Assembly: GCA_017506865.1 (NCBI GenBank)
Contig: JAFCMP010000066.1
Coordinates: 62,001-126,000, forward strand
Origin: Tribonema minus
Taxonomy: Eukaryota > Sar > Xanthophyceae > Tribonematales > Tribonemataceae
DNA: 64,000 bases
Direction of reading: 5' to 3'
Shown: positions 23,979 to 36,900 of the stretch, piece after piece
How the letters are laid out: each line of letters opens with the position of its first letter
Position numbering within the stretch: position 1 is the stretch's first letter
Program-made: the position numbers and the translations under genes
Notes under the pieces: model-generated
Told to the model about the DNA's origin: nothing
The model's database searches: none
Seen by the model: the letters and a program-made list of their open reading frames with translations, nothing else

Positions 23979-24940
23979 GAGCACTTCCCCCACGTTGTTG
24001 ACTGCGCTGGCGCTCTGGAATCGCGGTGTCCTCTTTTCCGTTGCCTCCTGCTTTTGCCTCCACCACTCACACTTCAAGCAAAAAGGTTCAACTTGAGTTT
24101 GAAGTTGCACGGTTGTGTGTGTGCGTGTGGTGTGGTGTGGAAGTGGTAGTTGTTTTACACAGAGCGCTTTGATTTTTGCCGGGATCTTATGGTCTATTAT
24201 TTTTTCTCGATCAGCAGATAGTTCAAATAATCCATTACAGTGCACACCCTTCCTGCGCACGACGAGATTCTGCAGGAACATATATCGTGATGACATGAAA
24301 GAAATGAGACGAGTGGCGTCTCTAGCGCTCCACGTGGGTGATGCTTGAATGACGCAGCGCGCACATAACATTTGCATGTCATTTTTTCGGGTGCACTTCT
24401 GAGAGAGCATAGTGTCCAGATGCAAGCAGTGCACACGAGCGTTCGTTTTTTGGTCGACACCAATCAACAAAGTCCTCACCATTTGCATTGAACTTTCCTT
24501 GACACAATATATTGCTGGTATACGTAGGAATTGTGCAGATCCAGGTATCGAACACGCATTTCTTCAACAAATTCGCGCGCATTCATGGCATGCCAGCAGT
24601 AATGTACCCACTCCTGAAGGAGACTCAGCAGCCCATTGGCTACATGCCCCAAGCATCCCTTCACGTGACGAATCACGTCTCTATTACTGTGATGTGCTGC
24701 CTATAGCCCTACTGAAGTCAGGCAGCCAAAAACACCTTACTAAGTAGCAGGCAAACTGACTGTGAAAGTAAAATCGTGCAAGCTGTATTGCGTGACACAG
24801 CTCTTCTTTCAACCCCCAACGACATCAGCGTCAAAGCTGCTGCACCTCCCTGAGCGGCATCGCAGCAGGAGCTCGCGCTACTCGAGGATCTGCGCCAGGC
24901 ACAGCGAGCCCCTCCAACAAGGTTTTTATCACGCGCCGCT
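23979..24940. promoter_or_regulatory. Divergent intergenic region between RRP12 and the PKS gene
   Basis: About 960 bp separates the two head-to-head start codons, so it must hold both 5' leaders and may be a shared promoter. It is more AT-rich than the exons. I see no TATA box or factor site I would defend. The RRP12 frame stays open into this region to about 24488, and the PKS frame is open back to a TGA at 24851. Confidence 0.5.
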
Positions 24941-24982
24941 ATGGAGCACTACATTGCGGCAGGCACGGAGTCGCTCGTGAAG
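24941..24982 (+). CDS. PKS gene exon 1 (tentative start)
   Basis: ATG to donor GTGAGC, encoding MEHYIAAGTESLVK. The frame is open upstream to a TGA at 24851 (…ELALLEDLRQAQRAP…), so this may be an internal methionine with an upstream acceptor. Confidence 0.6.
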
Positions 24983-27900
24983 GTGAGCTGCGCGGATTGA
25001 CGATCTAGACGCACAAGCTCGATGGTCGTTTCAAAGCTGTCTCTGTTGCCAGCGCACGCTCGGCGCCCCGCACCGCCGCAACGTGTCATGAACGCCGCAA
25101 TCCTTGGTGCGCGAACCGGTAATTAGCTCCTTGCGCCCAGCCGGCTTGCCACCACTGCAGTGCGTTGCAATGGGAATCACGCTGTGATGCATCATCTGCT
25201 GATCTCTCCTTGTGTCGTTTGCTGGTGCTGTGCACAGTTCGCTGACTACGTCCAGGGTCTGGAAGTGCCAGAGGCGCTGGAGCCGATTGCCTCGGCGGGC
25301 AAGCAAGCTGTGCACGATTGTGCGCACTTCATACACCATCAGGACCCCACGACCGTGGGCCTGGTTGCGGTGGCTGGGGCTGTTGGTGAGATGAATTGCG
25401 TGCTGTACTCCCTCGACGGGATCCGCGGGGGTAGCTCGTTTGCATTCAGCAGAGCTTCAGCTTGTTCGTTTGTGAAACGCAATTGACGCATGCTACACCT
25501 TGTCCACTCGAGCATGCCTCTTGTTGTCATGCGAGAATGCGCACAATGCTGTCTTGCAGGTGCAAAGCTGCTCCGAAGTGCCCCAGGCCTCGACAAGATC
25601 ATCAGATCCTCTGTTCCCAGTCCCTCCTAGGTGCCTCCCTTCTGAAGCTTGGCATCATGTGCGCGCACTGCTTGATCTTGGCCTATCCTGGCCGCTCATC
25701 AACTGCGCTGCACACTCCTGCGTGCGCTGCTGCCGTCCCCGCAGCAATAGTAAGCGCCGTCTGCATCAGCTGCCAGGGGCGCAGAGGCGGCGGCAAGGCT
25801 TCCAAGCGCGCCAAAAAGAAGGGCACTGGGGCGCGGAAGAAGAGCACGGGGGGTGGCAGTGAGAGCGCGGCTGCTCAGGCGGCGGCGGCGGCGGCGCCGG
25901 CCAAACCAAGCAAAAAGAAGAAGGAGCCCGCTGCTGCTAAGAAGACAGGTATGCTCGTAGGTATGTATGCCCAGACAGACGTGTTGTCAGAGCATTGTCA
26001 CAGGCAGACTAGCACGCAGAGGATCTGCATCTGTCACACACATTCATACTGCTGCCGAGGTTCTGCGTCTCTCACAGACATGCGTACTGCTGCTGAAAAG
26101 GCGGATGTGTACGCTGCGTCCTGGTGTTGGAAGATGTCCACAGGCAGACAAACATGCACAAGTTGCAATGTCTCTTTGATGTGCGTTTTGAGTTGGTCAG
26201 GCCAGTTGCGACTCAGACTGGGACTCAAGCCGAGGTCACCGCGGGCAGCAATTTGTACAGACTGCCCCCCTACCATCGGCTACCGGCAGTGCCTGATGCA
26301 ATATTGACATCAATGAACACATGCATACCTGCTTGCTGTTGCACTGTCTGCAGCTTCCGCCGCGAAGGCGCCTGCTGCCGCCGCTGTCGCGGAAGCCAAG
26401 CCGCAGCCGCCCGCCGCGGCCGCGCCCAAACCGGCAGCGGCAGCGGCGCCGAAGCCCGCAGCAGCTGCCGCCAAGGCAGCGCCGGCGGCACCCGCGCCCA
26501 AAGCAGCGGCACCTGCTGCTGCCGCGGCGCCGGCGCCGGCGGCGGAGCCGGAAGCAGCTCCGCAGGAGAGCGCCGCTGCTACCGACAGCACTGCCGCAGC
26601 GGCGGCGGGCGGCGACGATGCTAGCGGTGAGGCGAAGGCGGATAAGAAGCGGACGCGGCGGCGCGCCAGGAAAAGCTCTGGAGCGGGGGACGGCGGCGGC
26701 GGCGGTGCTGCTCAGGAGGAGGGGGGCGGCGCGGTGGCGGCGGGAGGGGGGCAGGCGGAGGTCGGCCAGGGGGTCGTAAGGGAGGACGACCTGTACGCGC
26801 AGGTGTGTATGGGTGCTTATGTGATGCTGTATGTGGTAGTCTATAGTTTATGTGCTTGTTTGAGGTGTACAGAGCGCCTAAGTGGTGCCAGCTTCACGCT
26901 GCGCAAGTGGATGTGCTTCCGAGATATGCACACACAACGCGTGAATGCTGTTGAGTGTGTGTGGGGGGTGGGGGCGGCGGGCTGAGGCTCAAGCGCCTAG
27001 GCTCTGGCATTGTTCAGAGGTATAGGTTATTCAGTGAACCAGGTTGACAGTGAACCAGGTTGAGTGTTACACCTCAGCCATTTAGCATGCTGCTTGAGGG
27101 TACCTTCCATGGCTCAAAGGGTGGGGCATACAAAATCGCAGTAGGGGCAAGTACTTGCATGTCACTTGTGCCGCCGTCTAGCAGTTTGGGATGGTTGATT
27201 GCCACACCGTACCACTGCTTTAGCATGGTGAAGGCATTATGGTCAAAGAGGGCATTCTGGTAACCTGCAGTTTTTCCACAGGGAACATCTACAGGCAGGT
27301 GGCATGCAGTTCTGGGTCTGGCCTGTTTGAGCAGCCCCTAATCTAGTGCTTATGCGTTGAAGAAGGTGACACGCCATTGCACCACAACTTCAAATAATGC
27401 GGTATCCAATGATCTCTGCCATAGCTGTCAGTCTGCTGCCCCATGAACCGCGTATGCGGTGAGTGATGGAGCGCCAGTAGCACTGCAGGCTGTGTATATA
27501 CCATGAAGACTCTGATGATCGTCACCAACAGCATAAACGCCGCCAACACACTGTGTCATTGCTTGTAGAGTGCGTGCTCCGCACTTGAGATCTTCTGGTA
27601 CAGTAGGAGTGCCCGTGACTGTTGCAGTTGGGCAAGGCCGCGCAGGTTCTATGCTAGGTGCGCGTGCTGCTCAAGCTGAGCTTCACCACGTCATGGACAG
27701 TTGCCATTCTTAGCGCAAGCAGACGGCACACACATCATCTGCCCTGTTACCGGTCTACGTCCCACTCGCAGCCTGAGCGTACAAACTACGCAGACAGGTT
27801 CAACTTCTAGGTACATGGCTCATGGCGCTTTCTCTTCTGCTTGTGCAGGGGCATTCTCGCCGCTCCTTGGCTCCTCAACAACAGTGACTTCACTTTCTCA

Positions 27901-30900
27901 GACATCGCCAAATGATTCTCTCTCACCCTGTCTTCTATCATCTTGGTGCACCGCGCTGCCCTTTGTTGTTACGGGCTGGCACTTCCGCATGGCACGAAAG
28001 ACATGGCACATTGTGTATCTTTGTCATACATGTATACGGTATTGCTGGCCCATATCAGGAGCGCTCACCGCTCAGGGGGGGGGGGGCGCAACCCCTTCTG
28101 CTGCCCCCATCAGGCGCTGCAGTCGCGGCCACCTCGCCGCCATGATCACGCAATGCTACTCTGTCGGGCCCTCTGATGCCGCTGTCGCGTGACCACGGGC
28201 AAGTCGCTGCTCACACCCTCCATCAAAATCATTGTCAAAATGGCGCTCTGCGGCCGCCCTCTGCTGTCACGTGACCGCGGCAACTCGCGCTGTCTGAATC
28301 TGCCACATGCGACGCCCTTTCCGCTGTCACGTGACCACTTGCTGCTCAGTACTGCCGCGTGTGACGCTTCCCCTGCGCCGTGCGGTTCCAGGACCGCGCC
28401 CTGGCGGAGGCGCTCGCCGCGGAGGAGGCGCAGTCCCCCTCACTGTCCCCTTTGGGGTCCCCACAGCGCGCTCTGTTGCCGCCCTCTGCTGTCACGTGAC
28501 TGGTATATCCAACTCGCTGCTCAAAACTGCCGCGTGTGACGCTCTCTCTGTGGCGCGCGTTCCAGGACCGCGCCCTGGCGGAGGCGCTCGCCGCGGAGGA
28601 GGCGCAGTCCCCCTCGCTGTCCCCCTCGGGGTCCCCGAAGCGCGCCGCCGCGGCGCCCGCCGCGCAGGCCGACTGGGAGGTCGTCAAGCGCAAGCCGCGC
28701 AAGCCCAAGGCGGCGGCGGCGCCGCCGGCAGAGGAGGCCGCAGAGGGGGGGGCTGGGGGGGATGTTAAGGAGGATGGCGGCGCCGCTGCGGAGGTTAACG
28801 GGGGGGCGCAGGAAGGCGCTGCCACTGCCGCAGATGCCGCAGAGAACGGTGAGAGGGAAAACTTGAAGGTGGAGTTGAAGTCAAACATGAAGTTGAACAT
28901 GAAGTTGAAAGTTGGGTGTGGCGGAGAGCAGTGCTCTGCGAGGGGGACTCAGCGGCGGTGGTGAGGGCCGGTGGGACGCAGGAAGGCGCCGCTGCACCAG
29001 GACTGTGATCACAACTGCAAGCAACGTGAACCTTAAACTCAATTTGTCGTTTGGGCAATCATTGAGTCTGAGTGATGATGGTGGTGCTTAGGGGGGGGGG
29101 AAGGGGGGGGGGCGCTGCGGATGCCAAAAGGGGGCGCAGGAGGGCGCGCCACAGCTGCTGCATGATGCAGTGAAGAGCTGGCGCATCGCTACAGACAAGC
29201 ACTGTACATCGGAACTTGATCAGCTGCTTGCGCTGTTTTTGGTGTGCATGCCACTCACTCTGCGCTATCTGCGATGCCAAAATTGTGACAGGCTCGCATT
29301 GATGCTGCCTGAGGTCGCAGCAAGCCTTGTCATACAGCTGCAGAGCGCCACTGCCGTACAGCTAATGAACACACAATCGTGCGTGATCATTGGTCCGGAA
29401 ATGGCGTGCATTCATGAACTCTCGCGAAGGGCACGAAAAACCCCAGGCCGCTGATGCCCAACTTGCGTGAATCCACGTGTACCTTTCAAGAAAGCGTCGC
29501 AAATTGACTGTCAGTGCGCAATGGCAATGAACTTGTGCACCTTCAGGCATGTCACTCACTCTGCCCCGTGTGCGATGCCAAATCCTGCGGCAGGCTCGCC
29601 TTGATGCTGCTTGAAGTCGGAGCGCTGCTGCTGCGGAGCCTGCTGGAATGGCGACGGCGGGCATCAGCAGCACGCGGCGGCGGCCGCAGTCGTGCGCGGC
29701 GTGATCGGGGGGGGGGGGGGTAGGGGCGTTTTTTGAGGCAGGGGTCTCAGGGGCAATAGTAACACGGGAAGTATGAGCATCAGCAGGAGCGGCGGCGGGG
29801 GGGCGTATCACGGGAACAGGGCTGGCTAGAGGTTTGGGGCTGTCAGGTACGGGGGGGGGAGTTTCTGCGCACACAAGGCGCCCCCTACAGAAGCGTGTGG
29901 CAGTGCGGTCCCGGTCCCGGCCTTACTCGCGGACGGATTTGGCGGTGATAGTAATGTGTTTGGCCCCCACAGATTTTGGCTGGTAGCACAGAGACAGTGG
30001 CCCCGTGGGCTCTGAATGGTACAGCGTATATCTGGACGGAAGGGGGGTTTGAGCCCTGTGTGTCCCCTTCGCGCTTTGCTTCGCTTGCACGCGTCCGGTG
30101 CTGAGCGCCCACATTTAGCAGCGGTTTTAGTAGCAGTCGATGGAACTTGATGTTATACTGCAGATTTAGACGCTGTCTCACTGTATGTACACACAGTCTG
30201 CTGCATCATTTCTCTGTTTCAAATGGTATTTTGTCCATTTGCGTCAGAAGGCATGGGGGCTCGACCACCCCCCTCTCTCCCAAGATCGTAGCACCTTTTG
30301 GTCTGGCACGGCAGACGGGCGTGATGTGCATGCCGCCGCATGGAGACCCGTGCCATGGCATATGCATACTGACAGATATGATACTGTATGCGAAGTGCGT
30401 TGCACAGGCCTGCAGGGCTGCCGGCCGGTGCACAACACCAGTGGGCGCTCCAAGTTGTGTGCGTTGGCCTTACCCTCTGACTGTAGGGTCTTGTCGGCGA
30501 TTGTTCAAAAATCATCCAATGATGACAAGTGCTTGCGGCGCTGCGTATGCGTGTAGTATGGCACGTGTACCAGTGCAACACCTTCCAGGTTCAGCACTTG
30601 AAGTAGGCACTCCCTTGAGCCTGGGAGTGGTTTCCAAATGGACTTGTTGTCTTGCGGTGCCTTGCATTTCCTGGCATTGCCTCTGTGTACGATGCATTGT
30701 TCACATATTCAAGAATTGGCATTCTGACAATGATTCTGCATGGACTATGCAGCCTAGTTTGAATCAACGTCGCCCAAGTACCGTATGATGATGATTCAAC
30801 CACCTCCATGTATGCGCCGAGCTACTCATCGAGCAGTTGAATTGAGCCCCCGAAAGATACCCGTTTTTGCTTTGCGCAGAGGCTGTTGCTGTGCGCAAGC

Positions 30901-33900
30901 AAGCTCAGAAGGCGGCGTGGCGCGACTGCCAGAGCATCGGCTGCTGCTGCGCAGTGGCAGGCGGCCTGAACATGGGCATGGTCTCGGATGCGGCTGAGTT
31001 CAGGGAGGCGGTCATTGCACAGCTTGCAGGGGTTTGGCTGCCGATGGTGGTGGCGTCTGCACTGACCCTTGTGCTAGGTAAGCGCTCTACTTCTTTCAGG
31101 CCTTGAGACAACTGCAGGTGTTCATTGACAGCTGCCTCACGGTGCCACCAGCAGCATATCCCCAAATATTCAGCGGTTGAGCCGAGCACGCAGAAGATAC
31201 GATGTGCGCTAGTAACGACAGTTCAGCACCTTAGCAGCAAGTGTTTGGTCACTATCACACATTAATCTGCTCAATTGATATTATTGCTCGCCGTTGAGGC
31301 GCTATGCTCCATGTCAAACTTCAACTTCTGGTCCCAGATCTTTGTTTGATATAGTTGACGTGCCCGAGCTGAGGTCAACTAGCCAAAAGTCATTGATGTC
31401 TGCTGCGGCTCCACCTTGAACTACAAACATGTATTGCCTGCTGTGCTCGCATTGCAGCACTGCTGGTCGTTCGGGGCCGCAAGCGTGAGGAAACTATGTA
31501 CCCAGTGATCATCGGCCTGGCGACGGGCAATCCCCCTTACCGGTGCACTCAGGTCAGCAAGAGCTTGCATGACAGTTTAAGGCAGCCCGCGCTTCTGAAG
31601 CATCGCAGTTGCTTGTTGCTGCTGTGATGTATGCTGTCCAGCAGCGATACATACATACCTCCCTAGCTGATTTCAGGTGTTATCAACTGGGTCGTCGAAA
31701 GTCGATAGTCATGCAGATGTGTGATTATCACAAGGCTGCAACACATGCAGCTGGTGGTTGTTGTGTATGCCATCAACTCTACAACACGATTTTAATCATA
31801 ACAAACCACTGTGCAAACGCAAGTGTCAGAGCGCGACCACAGATGGCGCCTCGATGCGCGTCATGCTTTTTCAAAAGTCGGGTTGCTCACGCAGACAGGC
31901 AGATGTATCGTGCCGAGAAGTACACACTGTTGCTTTCGGCTGTTTGGTCAGCATACTATGCATGAGTGCAAGCGCCCTGCTGCAGTACAAGCTCAACGTG
32001 TCTGCTTGAGCGCATGAGTACCTCGTACTTCTGTTTAGGGGTATATACTGATGGGCTACGCATGAATTACTTCAGCGCAGCGCGCGACCGCCATGTAGGG
32101 TTAGGTCACAGTGGGGGTTAGGGCTAGCGTCAGAATTGAATTCCGGACTCATGATCAGCGCTCAGCAGCATGCCTCTGCGCTGTCCTCACACACGGCGCA
32201 CGCGCGCGGGCAACAGGAACGCGCGTCGTCGGCGGGGGGCTGAGCGCTGTTGACCTAACCCTCACCCTAAACCTCTGTCTGCGCGCACACCGCTCGTGTC
32301 TGGCAGCGGGCACAGAGGGTCAGGGTCAGGGAAAGGGGTGGGGGTAGGGTTAAGGTTGCGTGTGCCGCCATCGAAGGCGCAAAAACTATCGACATTCTTC
32401 CGAATCAGTAGAGTCCTAGACTACTTCTGTCCAGCGTGCCCGTGCATGAGTCCTTGAAGCCCGTGCTGACTTCAATATGCGACGCTCCTCTTGTGTGACC
32501 CCAACATGTGACGCTCCTCGTGTGTGTGTGTGCAGAAGCAAGCGCTGGCGATAGCGCAGAAGGTGCCGGGCTGTGAGTCCGTGAAGCCCGTGCTGGAGCG
32601 CATCTACGGCAACTCGCGCATTGCAAGCCGCTACTTTGCCGTCCCCGACTTTACACCTGACGTGGTGAGTCTACCATTTGGTGTACTTGACTCAAGAGTA
32701 CAGTATCTTTGTGCATCATAGCATCAGGCACCATAGCGGGTACGTGAAAGTGTGTGATCATCGTGCATCATAGCAGGTGCTTGACAACACAGCAATATCG
32801 TACATTGTAGCAGATACTTGAAAGTACAGTGTTATCGTACGTGATAGCAGAGCTTGCGCGTTGCCAGCCGCTACTTTGCCATCCCCGACTCTGTGCCTGA
32901 CGTGGTGAGTCTGCCTTAGTATACTTCACTCGAAATTGCAAAATTATCGTGTATCATAGCAGGTGCTTGAAAGTACAGACATAACTATACTTCACTCAAA
33001 ACTACAGCATGGTCGTGCATCATAGCAGGTACTTGAAAGTGCAGTGTTATCGTGCATCATAGCAGATAATTGAAAGTTCGGCGTTATCGTGCACCATGGC
33101 AGAGCTCACGCATTGCAACGCTCTACTTTTGGCGTGCCCGACTTCACGCCCAATGTGGTGAGTCTGCCTTAGTAAACTTCACTCGAAATTGCAAAATTAT
33201 CGTGTATCATAGCAGGCGCTTGAAAGTACAGGCATAACTACACTTCCCTCGAAAGTACAGCATGGTCGTGTATCATAGCAGGTACTTGAACGTACAGTTT
33301 TATCGTGCATCATAGCAGATAATTGAAAGTTCAGTGTTATCGTGCACCATGGCAGAGCTCGCGCATTGCAGGCCTCTACTGTTGGCGTGCCCGACTTCAT
33401 GCCCGATGTGGTGAGCCTGCCTTCGAAACTTGTGGACGATACGTCACTTGAAGTGCAGTACTATTGTGCATGGTGTACGGGAGCAATGCGGTGCAGCAAC
33501 CGCCCCCCCAACAAACACCCCCCCCCCCCCCCTCTCAGCTGTTAGGTAGAGAGTTCACACATTCTTGCAATCATTCGCACGCTGTCGCCCCCCCTTGGTA
33601 GGCGTCCCCCGAAGACACCCTCTTCTACCCCGCCAATGGCAGCTTCCTTGGTAGGCCAACATCCCCCAGCTGGCAGTGCCCTGTAGCAATACCCCCCCCC
33701 CTCCCTCCTTTTAACTGTCAAAGTAGTAGTTTACACACTCCACACCTCACGCTTATTGTTAAACATTCGCACGCTGCCCCCCCCCCCCTGGCAGGCATCC
33801 CCTGACGACCCCCTGTTCTACCCCGCGGATGGCAGCTTCCAGGTGCCCGTCAGCGCGCGCCTCGACAAGTTCAGGGAGTGCGCGGTGCCGCTCGTCTGCA

Positions 33901-36900
33901 GCGTCGCGCGCCGCGCCATCATGGAGGCGGGACTGCATCCGGAGGTGCGCACGCGTGGTGCATTACTTCAAAGTATATAGTTTGTCAATTGTCCGCAAAT
34001 GTATTCTAGAAAAATACACTGTTGTGACTGCTGCCAAAAACTGCTGAACTGTTATTAATGACTGTTGCAACTGCCATGAATGTTGTAACTAAGGTGTATG
34101 CGCGCCGCGCCATCAAGGAGGCAGGGCTGCACCCCGAGGTGCGCACGCGCCGTGCGATTGAAGAAGTAGAAGAACACTGTGGTATTTGTTATACTGTTGT
34201 AACCGTTGCAACTGCTGCATATGCAGCCTCCTGTGCGCACACCAGCCGACAGGGGCCGTTCGCGCCTAGTTGCTGCAGCAAACAAATCGTACCCCCCCCC
34301 CCCCCTCCCTCCCCCCCGGCCCCTGCTGATGACCCCTTCCTATTGCACGAGGAGGTGGGGGGCTGCACCCTGACGTGCGCGTGCCGCGCTTTGCGGTTCC
34401 GTCCAGAGTATGTGTGAAGTCAGGATGCACAAGACCACTGTTTCGCCCCATGTGGCGGTACACGAGTACAGTCGCGTGCGCGCTGGCCTCTATGGGGTCG
34501 CTTTGCGGTGCACTTGACAGAGCTGCGCAGGGGTCAGATCTTGCGTCAAAATCATTCAGACATCCCAATCTGACTATGACCCTTGCGCATGGTAAAAGTA
34601 GTCGTGCATCAGATTGCTAATGACGCTCCTCAGAACCTGAACAAGCTGGTGGTGGTGTCGAGCACGGGCTACCTAGGCCAGACTTTGCGAGTTTAACTCT
34701 CAATTGGTGATGATGATGTCGTTTTTATAACAAAATGTATTATGACGCTGACTGCGACGCTCCTCAGAACCTTACATTCGCTGGTGTCAAGCACTGGCTT
34801 CCTGGGCCAGACTTTGCGAGTTCAACTTTGAATTGATGACGATAATGTCATATTTCGAGCAGAACGTATGAAAATTGTGATGTTCCTCAGGACCTGAACA
34901 AGCTGGTGGTGGTGTCGAGCACTGGCGTCCTGTGCCCAGTCTTTGCAAGTTCAAATCTCAATCGATGTAGATGAAGATTGCTATTTAAGAACATAAAATA
35001 TAATGATGATTGTGATGTTCCCCCAGGACCTGGACAAGCTGGTGATGGTGTCAAGCACGGGCTTTCTGAGCCAGACCTTGCAAATTCAAAGTTCAATGAA
35101 TCATAATGATGTCGGTTTTCAAACGCAATGCAAAAATCATTCTTATGACGCTCCTCAGGACCTGGACAAGCTGGTGGTGGTGTCGAGCACGGGCTTCCTG
35201 GGCCCCGGCCTCGACTGCGAGATCATCAAGAGGCTGCGCATGAAGCGCAGCGTCGACAGGTCAGCAGTGCTCAGCAATAACACAACGATGTCTGAATGAT
35301 TCAAGTTGAAGTGTCACAACGTTCACATGCCCCGATGCGCATGAAGCGCAGCGTCTACTGGTCAGCAGTGCTCGGCAACAACCCCACAAGGCTTTTGTTG
35401 GCAACTAAGTTGAAGTATTACAGCGATTGCATGCCCCGATGCTTGTCCTGATGCGGCGACACATGCACTGTTGGTTGGGGGCCCATTGCAAGAGTGGTAG
35501 TATGTACATTTGTTGGCAACTCCTGTTCTGACGGAGTCCGTGCTGAGCGCTGCTGTGGAGCATGTGGGGTATGTATCTGTGCTTCTTTTTTGTGTTTTTC
35601 TGTTCTGCCTCTGTACATGCGTCTATGTCGCGCACTGCAGGAGCCTGACAGGGCTCAAGACCTGCGCTGCGGTTATCGCAAGTCTACTACCATAAACACT
35701 TATGTATCGCGGACCATCTCTCACACGTGTGAAATGCATCTGTTGCGTATCTGCATAAACACTTGTGCCGTTCGGCGCAGGAGCCTGACAGGGTTCAGTG
35801 CTGTGCTGCGGCCATGCAGGGTATGTATCTGTACATCTCTAGTGACATTTTGTTCTGTATTTGTACACATGCCTTTGTCACTAACTGCAGGAGCCTGATA
35901 GGTTTCATGGGCTGCGCTGCGGCCATGAACGGCTTCCGCATCGCCAACGACTACGTGCGCTGCCACCCCGGGAAGTTCGCACTCATGGTGGGTGCTGAGC
36001 GCTGCTGCAACCAGTGTCAGCTTAAAACGTGGGTTTCATTTCACACTTATTTTTGATCAGTGCAGCCAGCGTTCCTCGTCAAGCGCTGCGACCAGTGTCA
36101 ACTTCAACATGTGGGTTCCAAATTCACCGCTCTTGATCAGTGCAGCGCGTGAGTGCTCTGTGCGATCATCGAGCGCTGCCACCACTGTAAACTTCAACAC
36201 ACGAGTGCAAGCTCTTAAACACTTTGAATCAGTGCGGTATCATGCTCTCAGGAGCAGCAGAGACGCACCAGAATAGCACACATTCCTGCCACACCTGCTT
36301 TCGCAAGAGAACTGTTAGCAGCTGCACCTGCGAATTTTGTGTGCGTACGAAGGCAGGACGCTGCCAACTTCAACATGTGTTGAGCTGCTGCTGCTGCCGT
36401 ACTGCGAAGTCAAACCCGCGGCGAAAGCGAACATGACTCATGTAAGGTCAGAAGCGTCACAACCATCATCATGTTCAGTTTTCCATCTCGCATGGCATCG
36501 CCCAAGGTTCATGCGCTCCCTTCCCCCCCCCCCCCCCCAACCCCCCCACCCCGCCCCACCCCCCCCCCCCCCCCCCACAGCTGTGCGTGGATCTCTTGTC
36601 CCTGCACACGACACTACCCACAACCTTGTTACATTGCATTTTTTGCCGCCCCTCCCCCCCCCAGCTGTGTGGTTTGATGTGTTCACTGCTCCCCACGCAA
36701 TCCCCAGTGTAAATTGTATTGTTCACCGCTCCTCCCCCCCCCCCACAGCTGTGTGTGGAGCTCTCGTCCGTGCACACGACGTTTGAGGACAACATCAACG
36801 ACGCCATCCTGCACGCAATTTTCGCGGATGGCTGCGCGGCATGCGTGCTCTCCGGCGAGACCGCGTCCTCCGCCGCCAAGGTGAGCAATGCTCAGCAGCA

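Noticed and set aside
29362..29874. 170-codon Pro/Ala-rich minus-strand frame in the PKS intron 5
   Set aside because: Depends on a poly-G run, shows no recognisable domain, and overlaps an intron-internal duplication (29235-29325 against 29545-29635).
32850..33420. Copies of PKS exon 8 end considered as alternative exons or a PKS pseudogene cluster
   Set aside because: Each copy covers only the exon end with its donor, is diverged, and has no acceptor of its own; it fits the junction-copy pattern.
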